From contig JAEWYS010000008.1 in the NCBI GenBank assembly GCA_023458555.1, positions 62,001-126,000 on the forward strand: DNA of 64,000 bases. Reading direction: 5' to 3'. The first letter of the stretch is position 1, and each line of letters begins with the position of its first letter. The notes below the pieces were generated by a model that saw only the letters and a list, made by a program, of their open reading frames with translations, was not told the origin of the DNA and made no database searches. The position numbers and the translations under genes were made by a program. Of this stretch, positions 1-8,573 are shown piece by piece. The stretch is from Bacteroidota bacterium (GTDB taxonomy: Bacteria > Bacteroidota > Bacteroidia > Cytophagales > Cytophagaceae).

Positions 1-719
1 TCATATTCTTTGTAATCCTTGTCTCCGATCAGCAGCCAGTTGCCTTCATTGTCGTAATCCGAGTTTAGATAATACGGAAGCGTATGACTGCCGGGATAGT
101 AATGCAAGGGGCCATTGTCCATATCTATATCCTCAAGCGCTATCCATACTCCCAGGAGGCCACCCAGCGGAAAAGTGGTCATGTGTATACTGTCAGAATG
201 TGTTCTCTGCTCACTTCCTGTAAGGAAATTTATACTCTGAAACAGAGATACTTCATTCTTCATCAGTGAGGATAGTAGCTCCAAAAGCGCCGGATCCGTC
301 CCGAGCTCTTTCAATAAAGGGGATTTGTGTATCGCAAACATGATTTTGTTGCGGTACCTGAACGCTACTTTCTTATCATTTATAAGCTTTTCAATTTCTG
401 CATTTATCGCATCCACAGTATCGCTTTTCAGGTACTGATGGAGTATGGCAAACCCATCGGAAGCATAATTGCGAAGGCTTGCTTGTGACTGCTCATTTAG
501 CTCCTTATAGAGACTCGTCGACTCCAGAGGAGAAATATACTTTTCGGGAGCTAATAAAGAAGTATCAATATTCCTGAAATCTTTACTGGAAACAGGAGAA
601 AAATAGCTTTTTCCGAGGCCCAGTTTTTTATAAAGCCTGACATTATGCTGTAGTTTCTTTTTCTGGAAAAGATTATACAGCATATAGGTTGCCTTCATTC
701 TTTTAATGGTTTCGAGCAT
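1..719 (-). CDS. Phytanoyl-CoA dioxygenase (PhyH)-like protein, C-terminus cut by window edge
   Basis: The reverse strand reads open from an ATG at 719 to base 1, giving 239 residues with no stop. Residues 172-180 read RTHSDSIHM, which fits the HxD iron-ligand motif (H174, D176) of Fe(II)/2-oxoglutarate dioxygenases of the PhyH family. It is followed by GPLHYYPGSHTLPYY (203-217), the usual 'GP..Y.PGSH' loop of that family. The second iron-binding His and the 2-oxoglutarate-binding Arg would lie beyond the window. The substrate cannot be told; bacterial relatives hydroxylate small molecules or peptides. A TATATTTG -7 element lies about 40 bases upstream. Family assignment is fairly firm, function is open. 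Confidence 0.8.
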   Translation of the reverse strand, partial: MLETIKRMKATYMLYNLFQKKKLQHNVRLYKKLGLGKSYFSPVSSKDFRNIDTSLLAPEKYISPLESTSLYKELNEQSQASLRNYASDGFAILHQYLKSDTVDAINAEIEKLINDKKVAFRYRNKIMFAIHKSPLLKELGTDPALLELLSSLMKNEVSLFQSINFLTGSEQRTHSDSIHMTTFPLGGLLGVWIALEDIDMDNGPLHYYPGSHTLPYYLNSDYDNEGNWLLIGDKDYKEY

Positions 720-758
720 TTTGATGATGTAAAAGAATTAAAAAGATCGGTTCTTTTT

Positions 759-766
759 CAAATATA
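759..766 (-). promoter_or_regulatory. Bacteroidota -7 promoter element before the PhyH-like gene
   Basis: The reverse strand reads TATATTTG, an exact match to the TAnnTTTG element recognised by the Bacteroidota primary sigma factor. It sits 40 bases before the start codon at 719. No clear -33 TTTG is seen. The remaining gap between 720 and 873 shows nothing else. Confidence 0.5.
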
Positions 767-873
767 CACAATCTTTCATGTACTAGTTTTTTAACGAATC
801 TATGCAATGAATCTTTTTAATCAGCTCTATATTGACAGCATGAGATAATCATGAGAATTTACCGGGTATTGCT

Positions 874-1617
874 TTATTTGATAAAGCGGACAGTCCCGTT
901 TTTATCAATCTGAATAGTACGGTGCCGTGGCTGACCATATATTTCCAGACTTCCGCTATCGAACAGGCGAACGGTCAGCGCGGAGTCTGCCTGTACATAG
1001 GAGAGGCCCTGTCCATGATCGTGAATCAGCAATTCCCTGCATTGCTGCATGGGACGCATATCAACAATACCTACGTTATGACGGAACGCATATACGGTAT
1101 TAGCCTGTCCTTTTAATACAGTATTACCGTACTTGAAAGTTTCAAGCCAGAGAAAATCCAGGTCAATGTCAAGTTCCATGTTTTCATTGCTCCAGCTTTT
1201 GACAAAAAACGTGGTACCGGTCACTTTTCCGCTTACCGTCCCATAGCCATTGTTATAAAGACGAAAGCCCGGGTTTCCGTGAATATATACTTTTACCTGC
1301 TTGTCATAACTCCTTACCCAGTCACAGTAATTTCTGTTTTCCAGAATGAGACTGTCTCCGATGATTCGCGTAAGTATTTTGGGCAAAAGATTTGTACCTG
1401 CTTCAATCACTATTCTTTGCTCATCACCTGCAACAAAAATCAGATTAATATTGTCATTGAGGTTAATTTTTGAAAAAAGAGGAAGCGCCCTTTCTTCTTT
1501 CCTGATGCTGCCAGTACTTTTCAGGCAGTCAAAGTCTTTTTCTTTGTTGCAGGACAAAAAAATGAGGCTGGTTACTATATAGCAGAAGCACTGAAATATC
1601 CTTTTTATACTAGTCAT
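874..1617 (-). CDS. GIN-domain (DUF2807) lipoprotein
   Basis: From the ATG at 1617 the protein has 247 residues. It opens with a basic and hydrophobic signal ending in the lipobox LIFLSC, so it should be a lipoprotein exported across the inner membrane. The body (FSKINLNDNINLIFVAGDEQRIVIEAG, in part) is typical of the DUF2807/GIN 'putative auto-transporter adhesin head' domain, a right-handed beta-helix-like fold common in Bacteroidota. A longer reading from 1647 adds ten residues before the signal and is less likely. The start overlaps the stop of the PagL-like gene upstream as ATGA, so the two are probably translationally coupled. Its role is unknown; an envelope or adhesion function is inference. 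Confidence 0.72.
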   Translation of the reverse strand: MTSIKRIFQCFCYIVTSLIFLSCNKEKDFDCLKSTGSIRKEERALPLFSKINLNDNINLIFVAGDEQRIVIEAGTNLLPKILTRIIGDSLILENRNYCDWVRSYDKQVKVYIHGNPGFRLYNNGYGTVSGKVTGTTFFVKSWSNENMELDIDLDFLWLETFKYGNTVLKGQANTVYAFRHNVGIVDMRPMQQCRELLIHDHGQGLSYVQADSALTVRLFDSGSLEIYGQPRHRTIQIDKNGTVRFIK

Positions 1618-2708
1618 TTGTTGATGATTCGATACGTTAGACCCCATTCCACAAAATCAGCTTTTCCCAGGTGCGCACGCATCGCTGCATTTACTGCCAG
1701 ATCAGGCAGCAAGTAGTATCGGATGCCATATCTCTGATAGATTCGCGGATTTATACTGACCGGCTGATAAAAGCTATAGCCCAGGTGGGTTATTATTGCC
1801 AGATTATGAATCCTGAGCTCATGTCCTGCAACAAAACCACTCTGAAGCAGCTGAAATACATTTACTGTTGTTTCATCATCAATCCAGTAACGTTTGGTAC
1901 CATCGTAAAACAAGTCTGCTCCCGCGATGAGGGTACTTTTATTGTTAAGCTGTCTGCCACCATATGCTGATAATGTTCCTACGGGATGATTGCGACTGTT
2001 TACGGGATATTCGTTTTTGGAGCCTGCTGCTGCTACGAGTAGCAATAGCCAGCGCTTTTCTTTGGGAGCTTTTTCCGCCGGAACCGGTGTTGACGGTTGT
2101 GAAAGTGTATATTGTAATCCTGCAAAAATATTGGGGATGTTGATTCCGCCGTTGGGCATCCTGACACTGCCATTGCTGAAATGGAGCAAATCTATGCCTA
2201 TCTGGGTACTGAATCCGGAGCTGAGCTTCTGCTCATATGCCACTCGTCCGTTGAGAACAAAATTAAGTCTGGAGCTTAGCAGATTGTTTTGTGTATTGGT
2301 GTGCAGGTCAAAACGTTTGCCAACCAGGCCGCCGCCGCCGGCAATACGATAGGTTATGGCAAAATCAGATCGCTGAAGAAGCTTTCCTTTAAAAAACATT
2401 GCAATACCCAACTGATTACCCAGACGCTTATCCGGATCAAATTGCCAGTACTGAAGGGAAAGGCCATAAGATGGATTATTGTATTCTGTCTGCCAGCTTT
2501 TTCTTCCGGTAGTCTGTATGAGATACTCTAATTCTGCTCCCCACGGATGCTGATTGGAAAGATGAGCAGTCTCCAGTTTGTTTTTCAGAACAAAACCATA
2601 ATGCGGCAGCAGGGCAATTTTTTTGATTTCATTGCTCTGTGAATAGGCTCCGGATGACAGAATAAGGACGTGAAACAAAAAGAGAATAGTAAACCTTGGC
2701 AAATACAT
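1614..2708 (-). CDS. PagL-like acyloxyacyl hydrolase (lipid A 3-O-deacylase family)
   Basis: This 364-residue protein has a Sec signal peptide (about 1-23, ending GAYSQS) and a beta-rich body expected to form an outer-membrane barrel. The segment LLHFSNGSVRMPNGGINIPNI (about 173-193) matches the His-Ser catalytic region of PagL-type deacylases, which remove the 3-O-acyl chain from lipid A. The first half resembles PF09411. The second half (from about residue 215, after a proline/lysine linker) is another barrel-like segment, so the protein is longer than classical PagL (about 170 residues). It is the first gene of a two-gene unit with the GIN lipoprotein. The enzymatic role is inferred from the motif. 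Confidence 0.75.
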   Translation of the reverse strand: MYLPRFTILFLFHVLILSSGAYSQSNEIKKIALLPHYGFVLKNKLETAHLSNQHPWGAELEYLIQTTGRKSWQTEYNNPSYGLSLQYWQFDPDKRLGNQLGIAMFFKGKLLQRSDFAITYRIAGGGGLVGKRFDLHTNTQNNLLSSRLNFVLNGRVAYEQKLSSGFSTQIGIDLLHFSNGSVRMPNGGINIPNIFAGLQYTLSQPSTPVPAEKAPKEKRWLLLLVAAAGSKNEYPVNSRNHPVGTLSAYGGRQLNNKSTLIAGADLFYDGTKRYWIDDETTVNVFQLLQSGFVAGHELRIHNLAIITHLGYSFYQPVSINPRIYQRYGIRYYLLPDLAVNAAMRAHLGKADFVEWGLTYRIINK

Positions 2709-2725
2709 GGAATATTATTAGCTTC

Positions 2726-2733
2726 CAAAGTTA
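2726..2733 (-). promoter_or_regulatory. -7 promoter element before the PagL-like gene
   Basis: The reverse strand reads TAACTTTG, matching TAnnTTTG, 18 bases before the start codon at 2708. It lies in an AT-rich divergent spacer shared with the membrane protein gene at 2777. No good -33 element is visible. Confidence 0.42.
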
Positions 2734-2776
2734 AAATAGTAATAGTATATTTTTAATTATTTTTTTTTGAAAAAAG

Positions 2777-3379
2777 ATGAATATAAAGGACAGGATTGCA
2801 GAGCATAGAGAAAAGCTGGAAAAAATCGGGTTTGTGCTGATATTCCTTTTTGCATTGCTGCTGATATTCTCACCGGGAGGCGTTTTGCTCTTTGCCAGCC
2901 TCAATACTGCCGGCCTGATACTGCTTTTACTGGTGTATATGCTCTCTGGCAGGAACAATCTGATCGCAGCCCTGCTGTTTCTGATGCTCTCTTATCCTGT
3001 AGCCCGTTTTGGAGCATTGACAGATCTGTATCCAACCTTATATGCAGAATATGTGTTGTACGGAACACTGATTCTTTACGGTTTATATATTCTGGGTGAT
3101 TCGATCCGGAGATCTGTTGCCAACGGCAACTTTGAGCTACTCGCTTTTTTGATGGGCATCTTCATACTCATTGCCCCACTGGCCATATTGTTTGGCAACA
3201 AAATCATGGAAAACGCGGGGCAATACTATTTCTACGCGCTTGCTTTTGTGCTGGCAACTATTATGTATAATGACAATCTGTGGCTTCGCTATGAAGCTAA
3301 TAACAGATCAATGATAAAATATTTGTTCGTTATTGCTCTGCTGGCAATTATGGATTCATCACTCTCAAGTATTATGTAA
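2777..3379 (+). CDS. Polytopic membrane protein of unknown function
   Basis: This 200-residue protein begins with a charged, probably cytoplasmic helix (MNIKDRIAEHREKLEKIG) followed by six or seven hydrophobic segments that fill most of the chain, for example around 19-38, 42-56, 60-75, 90-105, 120-140, 148-162 and 182-194. I do not recognise a family. It is three bases upstream of the SDR gene on the same strand, and gldA follows, so it may share a transcript with them. No catalytic motif is visible. Confidence 0.6.
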   Translation: MNIKDRIAEHREKLEKIGFVLIFLFALLLIFSPGGVLLFASLNTAGLILLLLVYMLSGRNNLIAALLFLMLSYPVARFGALTDLYPTLYAEYVLYGTLILYGLYILGDSIRRSVANGNFELLAFLMGIFILIAPLAILFGNKIMENAGQYYFYALAFVLATIMYNDNLWLRYEANNRSMIKYLFVIALLAIMDSSLSSIM

Positions 3380-3382
3380 GCT

Positions 3383-4093
3383 ATGGAAATTTCTGATAAG
3401 CTTGTTGTTGTTACCGGTGTAAGCAAAGGAATAGGTCTCGAAACTGCCCGTCGTCTTTTGGACAATGGGGCTAAGGTGGCAGGCTGGAGCCGTTCGGCAC
3501 CTGACCTCAGACATGAAAATTTTGTTTTCTTTGAAACCGATGTAAGTGACCCCCGTTCCGTACAAAAGTCCTATGAGCAGACTATCGGCCGTTTTGATCG
3601 CCAGGTAAGCATTTTAATTAATAATGCTGGCTTGGGTTATGACGGACTTTTGGAGGATATGTCTATCGAAAAATGGAAGAGGATGTTTGACGTCAATGTG
3701 CATGGCGCTTTTTATTGCAGCCGTCTGGTCATTCCCGGAATGAAGGAAATGGAAGAAGGGCATATAGTAAATATTGCTTCCATCGCCGGAACCACGGGCT
3801 CTGAACGTATATCAGGCTATTGCGGTACAAAATTTGCTCTGAGAGGCATTTCACAAGCTCTGTTTAAGGAAGTAAGGGACTACGGTATAAAAGTATCAGT
3901 GATCAATCCGGGATCTGTCAAAACAGGCTTCTTTGATGCTATGGACAGTATGCAGGTGCATGATCAGATGATGCGTCCCGAATGGATAGCCGAATCTGTT
4001 TTGCAGCTATTGCAAACCCCGGCCAATTATCTTCCTGTAGAGCTTGAAGTAAGGCCGTTGATGCCTAAGGGAAAATTGAAAAAGAACGAATAG
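3383..4093 (+). CDS. Short-chain dehydrogenase/reductase (SDR), NAD(P)-dependent
   Basis: This 236-residue classical SDR has the nucleotide-binding motif TGVSKGIG (11-18), the NNAG motif (80-83) and the catalytic Ser133, Tyr146 and Lys150 (SGYCGTK), so it should be an active Rossmann-fold oxidoreductase. The length is standard for the family. Substrate cannot be predicted; relatives reduce ketones, sugars or fatty-acyl intermediates. It follows the membrane protein gene by three bases and precedes gldA by 35 bases, but nothing links it to gliding beyond position. Confidence 0.88.
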   Translation: MEISDKLVVVTGVSKGIGLETARRLLDNGAKVAGWSRSAPDLRHENFVFFETDVSDPRSVQKSYEQTIGRFDRQVSILINNAGLGYDGLLEDMSIEKWKRMFDVNVHGAFYCSRLVIPGMKEMEEGHIVNIASIAGTTGSERISGYCGTKFALRGISQALFKEVRDYGIKVSVINPGSVKTGFFDAMDSMQVHDQMMRPEWIAESVLQLLQTPANYLPVELEVRPLMPKGKLKKNE

Positions 4094-4128
4094 AAATACA
4101 GGGAGAAGAAGTTCAAAGGATAAGTACG

Positions 4129-5055
4129 ATGGGCGTTGTAGTTGAGAATCTTACCAAAAATTACGGATCACAAAAAGCGGTTAATTCCATTTCCTTTTCT
4201 GCCGGAAAAGGCGAAATACTTGGATTTTTAGGTCCGAATGGTGCCGGAAAATCCACTACCATGAAAATAGCCACAGGATATATCCCGCCCAGTTCCGGAA
4301 CAGTCTTTATTGAAAACCATGATGTGGTGAAAGATCCGGTTGCTGTTCAGCGAAATGTAGGATATCTGCCCGAGCACAATCCGCTCTATCTGGACATGTA
4401 TGTGCACGAATATCTTTATTTTATAGGCTCACTGCACAGTCTTAAAGGCAATCCGCTCAACAGCCGGGTAAAGGAAATGGTGGAACTCGTCGGGCTCACA
4501 AGAGAGCAGAATAAAAAGATCGGTATGCTCAGTAAGGGATATCGACAACGGGTCGGGCTGGCTCAGGCCTTGATTCATAACCCGCCGGTACTAATTCTGG
4601 ATGAACCGACTACAGGACTTGATCCTAACCAGATCATGGAGATAAGAAATCTGATCAGGATGATCAGCCGGGAAAAAACGGTTATTTTTTCCACACATAT
4701 CATGCAGGAAGTGCAGGCCTTGTGTGACAGAGTAGTAATAATTAATCTAGGAAACATTGTAGCAGATAGCAGTATCGGAGCCTTGCAACAGCTGAACAAA
4801 GGACAGATTGTGCTGCTGGCAGAATTTGATAAGCCAGTTCCAATGGATGCTTTTTCTTCCATAGCAGGTATATTGAGTGTTGAGCAGCAAGAAGGATATT
4901 TGTATAAATTTGTCTGTGAACGGGAAGATGTGCGCGGAGAATTGTTTCGGATATGCTCAGCAAATGACTGGATAATAATGGGACTGCGACAGGAGGAAAA
5001 CTCTCTGGAATCTGTTTTTCGTCAGCTTACCCGCCAGTCCCCTGATCAGCAGTAA
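4129..5055 (+). CDS. gldA: Gliding-motility ABC transporter ATP-binding subunit GldA
   Basis: This 308-residue ABC ATPase has Walker A GPNGAGKS (35-42), signature LSKGYRQ (134-140), Walker B with the catalytic Asp-Glu pair at 158-159, and the switch His190. The C-terminal extension of about 90 residues is typical of GldA. GldA, GldF and GldG form an ABC complex first found through non-gliding mutants of Flavobacterium johnsoniae; its cargo is not settled. Here gldF and gldG follow on the same strand, which supports the name over a generic ABC-2 ATPase. Cytoplasmic face of the inner membrane. Confidence 0.9.
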   Translation: MGVVVENLTKNYGSQKAVNSISFSAGKGEILGFLGPNGAGKSTTMKIATGYIPPSSGTVFIENHDVVKDPVAVQRNVGYLPEHNPLYLDMYVHEYLYFIGSLHSLKGNPLNSRVKEMVELVGLTREQNKKIGMLSKGYRQRVGLAQALIHNPPVLILDEPTTGLDPNQIMEIRNLIRMISREKTVIFSTHIMQEVQALCDRVVIINLGNIVADSSIGALQQLNKGQIVLLAEFDKPVPMDAFSSIAGILSVEQQEGYLYKFVCEREDVRGELFRICSANDWIIMGLRQEENSLESVFRQLTRQSPDQQ

Positions 5056-5097
5056 AAAAATCAGACTATTCGTAAGTTATTTAACTAGTTAATTTGA

Positions 5098-5820
5098 ATG
5101 TTTGCCATATACAGGAAAGAAATAAATGCTTTCTTTAATTCATTAACCGGCTACCTGGTTATTATCGTTTTCCTGACTTTCATAGGATTGTATACCTGGG
5201 TTTTCCCGGATACCAACGTGCTGGATCTCGGTTTTGCAGACATGGAAACACTTTTTTCATTTGGTCCCATAGCTTTTCTCTTTTTGATTCCTGCCTTAAC
5301 AATGCGAAGCTTTGCAGAAGAAAAAAAGGATGGAACCATTGAGCTCCTGCTTACCAGACCTGTAACTGACCGTCAGATAATTCTCGGAAAATACCTTGCC
5401 TGCACAAGCCTTGTCGTGTTTTCTCTTCTTCCTACAACTGTTTATTACCTGTCTCTGTCATATCTGGGCAATCCGCAGGGTAATATTGATTCGGCAGGTG
5501 TATTTAGTTCTTATATCGGATTGATTCTGCTGGGGGCTGTTTTTACTGCTGTTGGCATTTTTTCCTCCGTAATCAGCGGAAACCAGATTGTAGCCTTTAT
5601 TGTTGCGGTGATTTTATGCTATTTTCTGTATGACGGCATTGCACGAATTGCCTCATTAAGCATGCAGACGGGATTTATTGGGGCGCTGGGACTGGATTAT
5701 CATTACAATGCCCTTGGAAAAGGACTTATCGATTCGAGAAACATACTGTATTTTATAAGTCTGATCTTTATAATGTTGATGTCGACCGGTCTGGTAATGG
5801 GAAGCAGAAAATGGGAATAG
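5098..5820 (+). CDS. gldF: Gliding-motility ABC transporter permease GldF
   Basis: This 240-residue ABC-2-type permease opens with the amphipathic RKEINAFFNSLTGY segment seen in GldF and has about six membrane segments. The cytoplasmic EEKKDGTIELLLTRPVTDRQI region (about 75-95) is the usual coupling stretch of ABC-2 permeases. It lies 42 bases after gldA and its end overlaps the proposed gldG start by ten bases. It should form the inner-membrane channel with GldG, driven by GldA. The start at 5098 gives a full-length protein. Confidence 0.9.
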   Translation: MFAIYRKEINAFFNSLTGYLVIIVFLTFIGLYTWVFPDTNVLDLGFADMETLFSFGPIAFLFLIPALTMRSFAEEKKDGTIELLLTRPVTDRQIILGKYLACTSLVVFSLLPTTVYYLSLSYLGNPQGNIDSAGVFSSYIGLILLGAVFTAVGIFSSVISGNQIVAFIVAVILCYFLYDGIARIASLSMQTGFIGALGLDYHYNALGKGLIDSRNILYFISLIFIMLMSTGLVMGSRKWE

Positions 5821-7478
5821 AGCGTATGAAGAAGAAATGGATAGATATTGCCGAGTTCGGACTGGTTATAGGGATTATTGCCTGTCTGAATATACTTTTG
5901 TCTTCAAATTTTTTTCGTCTGGATCTTACCGAGGACAAACGATACTCCGTTGCTCCAGTTACCAAAAAGATGCTGGAAAATTTATCAGAGAAAGTCTATG
6001 TGGAGGTATACTTGGACGGAACAATGGAGCCGGATTATGAGCGCCTAAAAAAAGCAATCAGGGAAAAGCTGCAGGAGTTCTCCGTTTACGCAGATAAAGG
6101 ACTGGAATATCGCTTTTTCGATCCCAACTCTATAGAAGATAAGCGCATAAGGGAAAACTATTTTTCCCAGCTTGTGCAAAAAGGTATACAGTATCGGTAT
6201 TATCTCCATGAGGAGGGAGGTAAAAAGGAAGAGAAAATAATATTTCCCGGAGCAATTATCGCCTACAAAGGTCGTGAAGTTCCGGTTATGTTTGTAAAAG
6301 GAAAGAAAGTGGCCTCTCAGCAGGACGAGCTCAATCAGGCGGTAGAGGGAGTAGAGTTTGAGCTGATTTCCGGTCTGAGAAAGCTAAGTTCCGGTGACGT
6401 GCCCTCTATTGCCTTTATTGAGGGACATGGAGAGCTGACCAGGGAGCAGGTGGAAGATATCAGCAAAGATCTTTCCGACTTTTATGATGTGAATCGCATA
6501 AAGCTGAATGATTCTGTCAGTCTGAATCAGTATGCCACACTTATTATCGCTGCTCCGGAAAAAACATATACAGAGGCAGAGAAGCTAAAGCTTGATCAGT
6601 ATGTCATGAACGGCGGCAGCCTGCTTATGCTGATTGATCCGCTGAATGTATATAAAGACAGCCTTGTCAATGGAGTTACCTATGCATTGCCCTATCAGCT
6701 AAACCTGGAAGATTTGCTTTTCAGATACGGAGTCCGTATTAACCACTCACTGGTTCAGGATAAATATTCCGGTGTTATGCGAGTGCAGACAGCAAATGAG
6801 CAAAGTCAGGTATTAAGCTATCCGTTTTATCCGGTCATTTATAATTTCGGCAGGCATCCGGTAGTCCGTAATCTGGATGCCGTACTTACCAGATTTGTGA
6901 GCACCATCGATACAGTCAAGGCTGAAAAGGTAGTTAAAATCCCATTGCTGTATACATCTGCCAATACAAAAGTCATTGGAGCCCCGATACAAATTGACCT
7001 GAACAGTCTCCGGAGGGAGTCGGTGCCCGAATCTTTTCAGGGCGGCATCCAGAATGTAGGCTATCTGCTGGAAGGTGAATTTACCAGCTTGTATAAGAAT
7101 AAACCGCTTCCGGGTCCTGTATCAGAATTTAAGGAAAGCTCGGTGCCTGCCAGGATCATTGTAATATCCGATGGTGATCTGATCCGCAATGAATATGATC
7201 CGGTGCGAAAGCAAAGTCTTGCACTTGGCTATGATCTGAACATGCGTTATCAGTTTTCAAATAAAGAGCTGCTGATTAACGCGATTGACTATCTTGCCGG
7301 ACAGGAAATTGTAAATGTGCGGGGGAAGGAAATCAGGCTGAGGCCTCTTGACAAGGAAAAGATTATCACCGGGCGCTTTGCCATGCAGGTGATAAACATT
7401 GTGATGCCCGTCTTACTGCTCATTCTGTTTGGAATAGTTCGTTTTTACATTAGAAAGAAAAAATATAGCCGTTTCTGA
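5811..7478 (+). CDS. gldG: Gliding-motility ABC transporter substrate-binding/membrane subunit GldG
   Basis: This 555-residue protein has one N-terminal membrane segment (about 14-33), a large periplasmic ABC_transp_aux-type domain (including SIAFIEGHGELT near residue 200 and a later GGSLLMLIDPLN) and a C-terminal membrane segment just before a basic tail. This is the standard GldG architecture and length. The chosen start overlaps the gldF stop by ten bases; an in-frame ATG at 5826 (MKKKWIDIAEFG) is an equally possible start. It ends one base before the DUF4340 gene. It should act with GldA and GldF in the envelope. Confidence 0.9.
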   Translation: MGIERMKKKWIDIAEFGLVIGIIACLNILLSSNFFRLDLTEDKRYSVAPVTKKMLENLSEKVYVEVYLDGTMEPDYERLKKAIREKLQEFSVYADKGLEYRFFDPNSIEDKRIRENYFSQLVQKGIQYRYYLHEEGGKKEEKIIFPGAIIAYKGREVPVMFVKGKKVASQQDELNQAVEGVEFELISGLRKLSSGDVPSIAFIEGHGELTREQVEDISKDLSDFYDVNRIKLNDSVSLNQYATLIIAAPEKTYTEAEKLKLDQYVMNGGSLLMLIDPLNVYKDSLVNGVTYALPYQLNLEDLLFRYGVRINHSLVQDKYSGVMRVQTANEQSQVLSYPFYPVIYNFGRHPVVRNLDAVLTRFVSTIDTVKAEKVVKIPLLYTSANTKVIGAPIQIDLNSLRRESVPESFQGGIQNVGYLLEGEFTSLYKNKPLPGPVSEFKESSVPARIIVISDGDLIRNEYDPVRKQSLALGYDLNMRYQFSNKELLINAIDYLAGQEIVNVRGKEIRLRPLDKEKIITGRFAMQVINIVMPVLLLILFGIVRFYIRKKKYSRF

Positions 7479-7479
7479 T

Positions 7480-8421
7480 ATGCCCTTGCGATTAAAGATA
7501 TTAGCTGTTGTTTTTGTTGTGCTTTCAGGCCTTGTGCTTTTTCAGAATCTGTTTATTCCGGAACAGCCTCAGCAGGCTTCCCGTGAAGTTGCCATGGCTG
7601 ATACGTCAGCTATATTTTCCGTCCGGTTTTTAAAACCGGCAGGAGAAGAAATCATTATAAGACGGGAAAACGGAAGCTGGGTGCTGAATGATGCCTACGA
7701 AGCGCGTAACTATCTGAAAAACCTTTTGCTCACGGGCTTTGCCGGAATGAAGGTAAAAAGGGAAGTATCGGAGTCAGCCAGAAAAGAAACCATAGAGCAA
7801 ATGCTGGATACCGGTTATAAAATAACAGTCAACGGGGGAAGAGGAGCAGAAGGCTATGTCTTTTATCTTGCACCCAATCCGGGTGATCCCAACAGCACAC
7901 TGTACTATAATTCTGATCTGGATACTACTCCATACATAGTCCAGGTTCCCGGATTTGAGGGATCTATTTCCAATTTATTTGCTTTGCCGGCAAGTGAATG
8001 GAGAGAAAAAGAATTTTTTGTCTCTTCACCTGAGAATCTGCAGTCTGTCAAGGTAGATTATCCTGCTTTTCCGCAGCAAAGTTTTTCAATCTCTTATGGA
8101 AAAAGCGGATTTTCAGTCTCAGGTGTTGAGTTGCTTGACACACTCAGGCTGGCCCGGTATCTGAATGCATTTAAATATCTTACAGTGAATACCTATATTG
8201 AAGGCGGCAGAGATTCGCTGGTGAAGATAACCGGACAGTCATCTCCGCTCGCAGTTGTAGAAATGGAGAATCTGCGTCAGAAAAGAGTGCTGGAGATATA
8301 TGAGAAAAACGGAAAGTTATGGGGTATAATACCCGAACAGAATCAACTGGTCGGATTACGCCCCGAAGTATATAATCCGCTTATGGTCAAAAAAGACTAT
8401 TTCATGGCAGCAGCCAGATGA
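7480..8421 (+). CDS. DUF4340-type protein of the gld operon
   Basis: This 313-residue protein has an N-terminal membrane anchor (about 4-24) and then a soluble, beta-rich extracytoplasmic region, as in DUF4340 proteins that often follow gldG or related ABC auxiliary genes. The ATG is one base after the gldG stop, so it is very likely co-translated with it. A periplasmic accessory role for the GldAFG transporter is inferred from position only; no catalytic motif is visible. An imperfect hairpin with A and T tracts follows the stop. Confidence 0.7.
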   Translation: MPLRLKILAVVFVVLSGLVLFQNLFIPEQPQQASREVAMADTSAIFSVRFLKPAGEEIIIRRENGSWVLNDAYEARNYLKNLLLTGFAGMKVKREVSESARKETIEQMLDTGYKITVNGGRGAEGYVFYLAPNPGDPNSTLYYNSDLDTTPYIVQVPGFEGSISNLFALPASEWREKEFFVSSPENLQSVKVDYPAFPQQSFSISYGKSGFSVSGVELLDTLRLARYLNAFKYLTVNTYIEGGRDSLVKITGQSSPLAVVEMENLRQKRVLEIYEKNGKLWGIIPEQNQLVGLRPEVYNPLMVKKDYFMAAAR

Positions 8422-8431
8422 CGGATAGTTT

Positions 8432-8462
8432 CCGGGCAGAAAAAAGCCATATTTTTTGCCGG
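8432..8462 (+). terminator. Imperfect hairpin after the gld operon
   Basis: CCGG plus an A-tract pairs with a T-tract plus CCGG, with single-base bulges, just after the DUF4340 stop. It could end the gld transcript, but the pairing is imperfect. Confidence 0.35.
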
Positions 8463-8477
8463 TGGATAAATTTATAC

Positions 8478-8506
8478 TTGTTTCTTCATAATTCTTATTA
8501 AATTTA
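8478..8506 (+). promoter_or_regulatory. Possible dnaN promoter
   Basis: TTG at 8478-8480 is followed after 18 bases by TAAATTTA at 8499-8506, one base off TAnnTTTG. It lies 67 bases upstream of the dnaN start. Confidence 0.33.
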
Positions 8507-8573
8507 CACCTTATTGACTAAAAACAAGTTTAATTAAAGTCGCTTGCCGGATAACCATTAAAAATAATCACAA

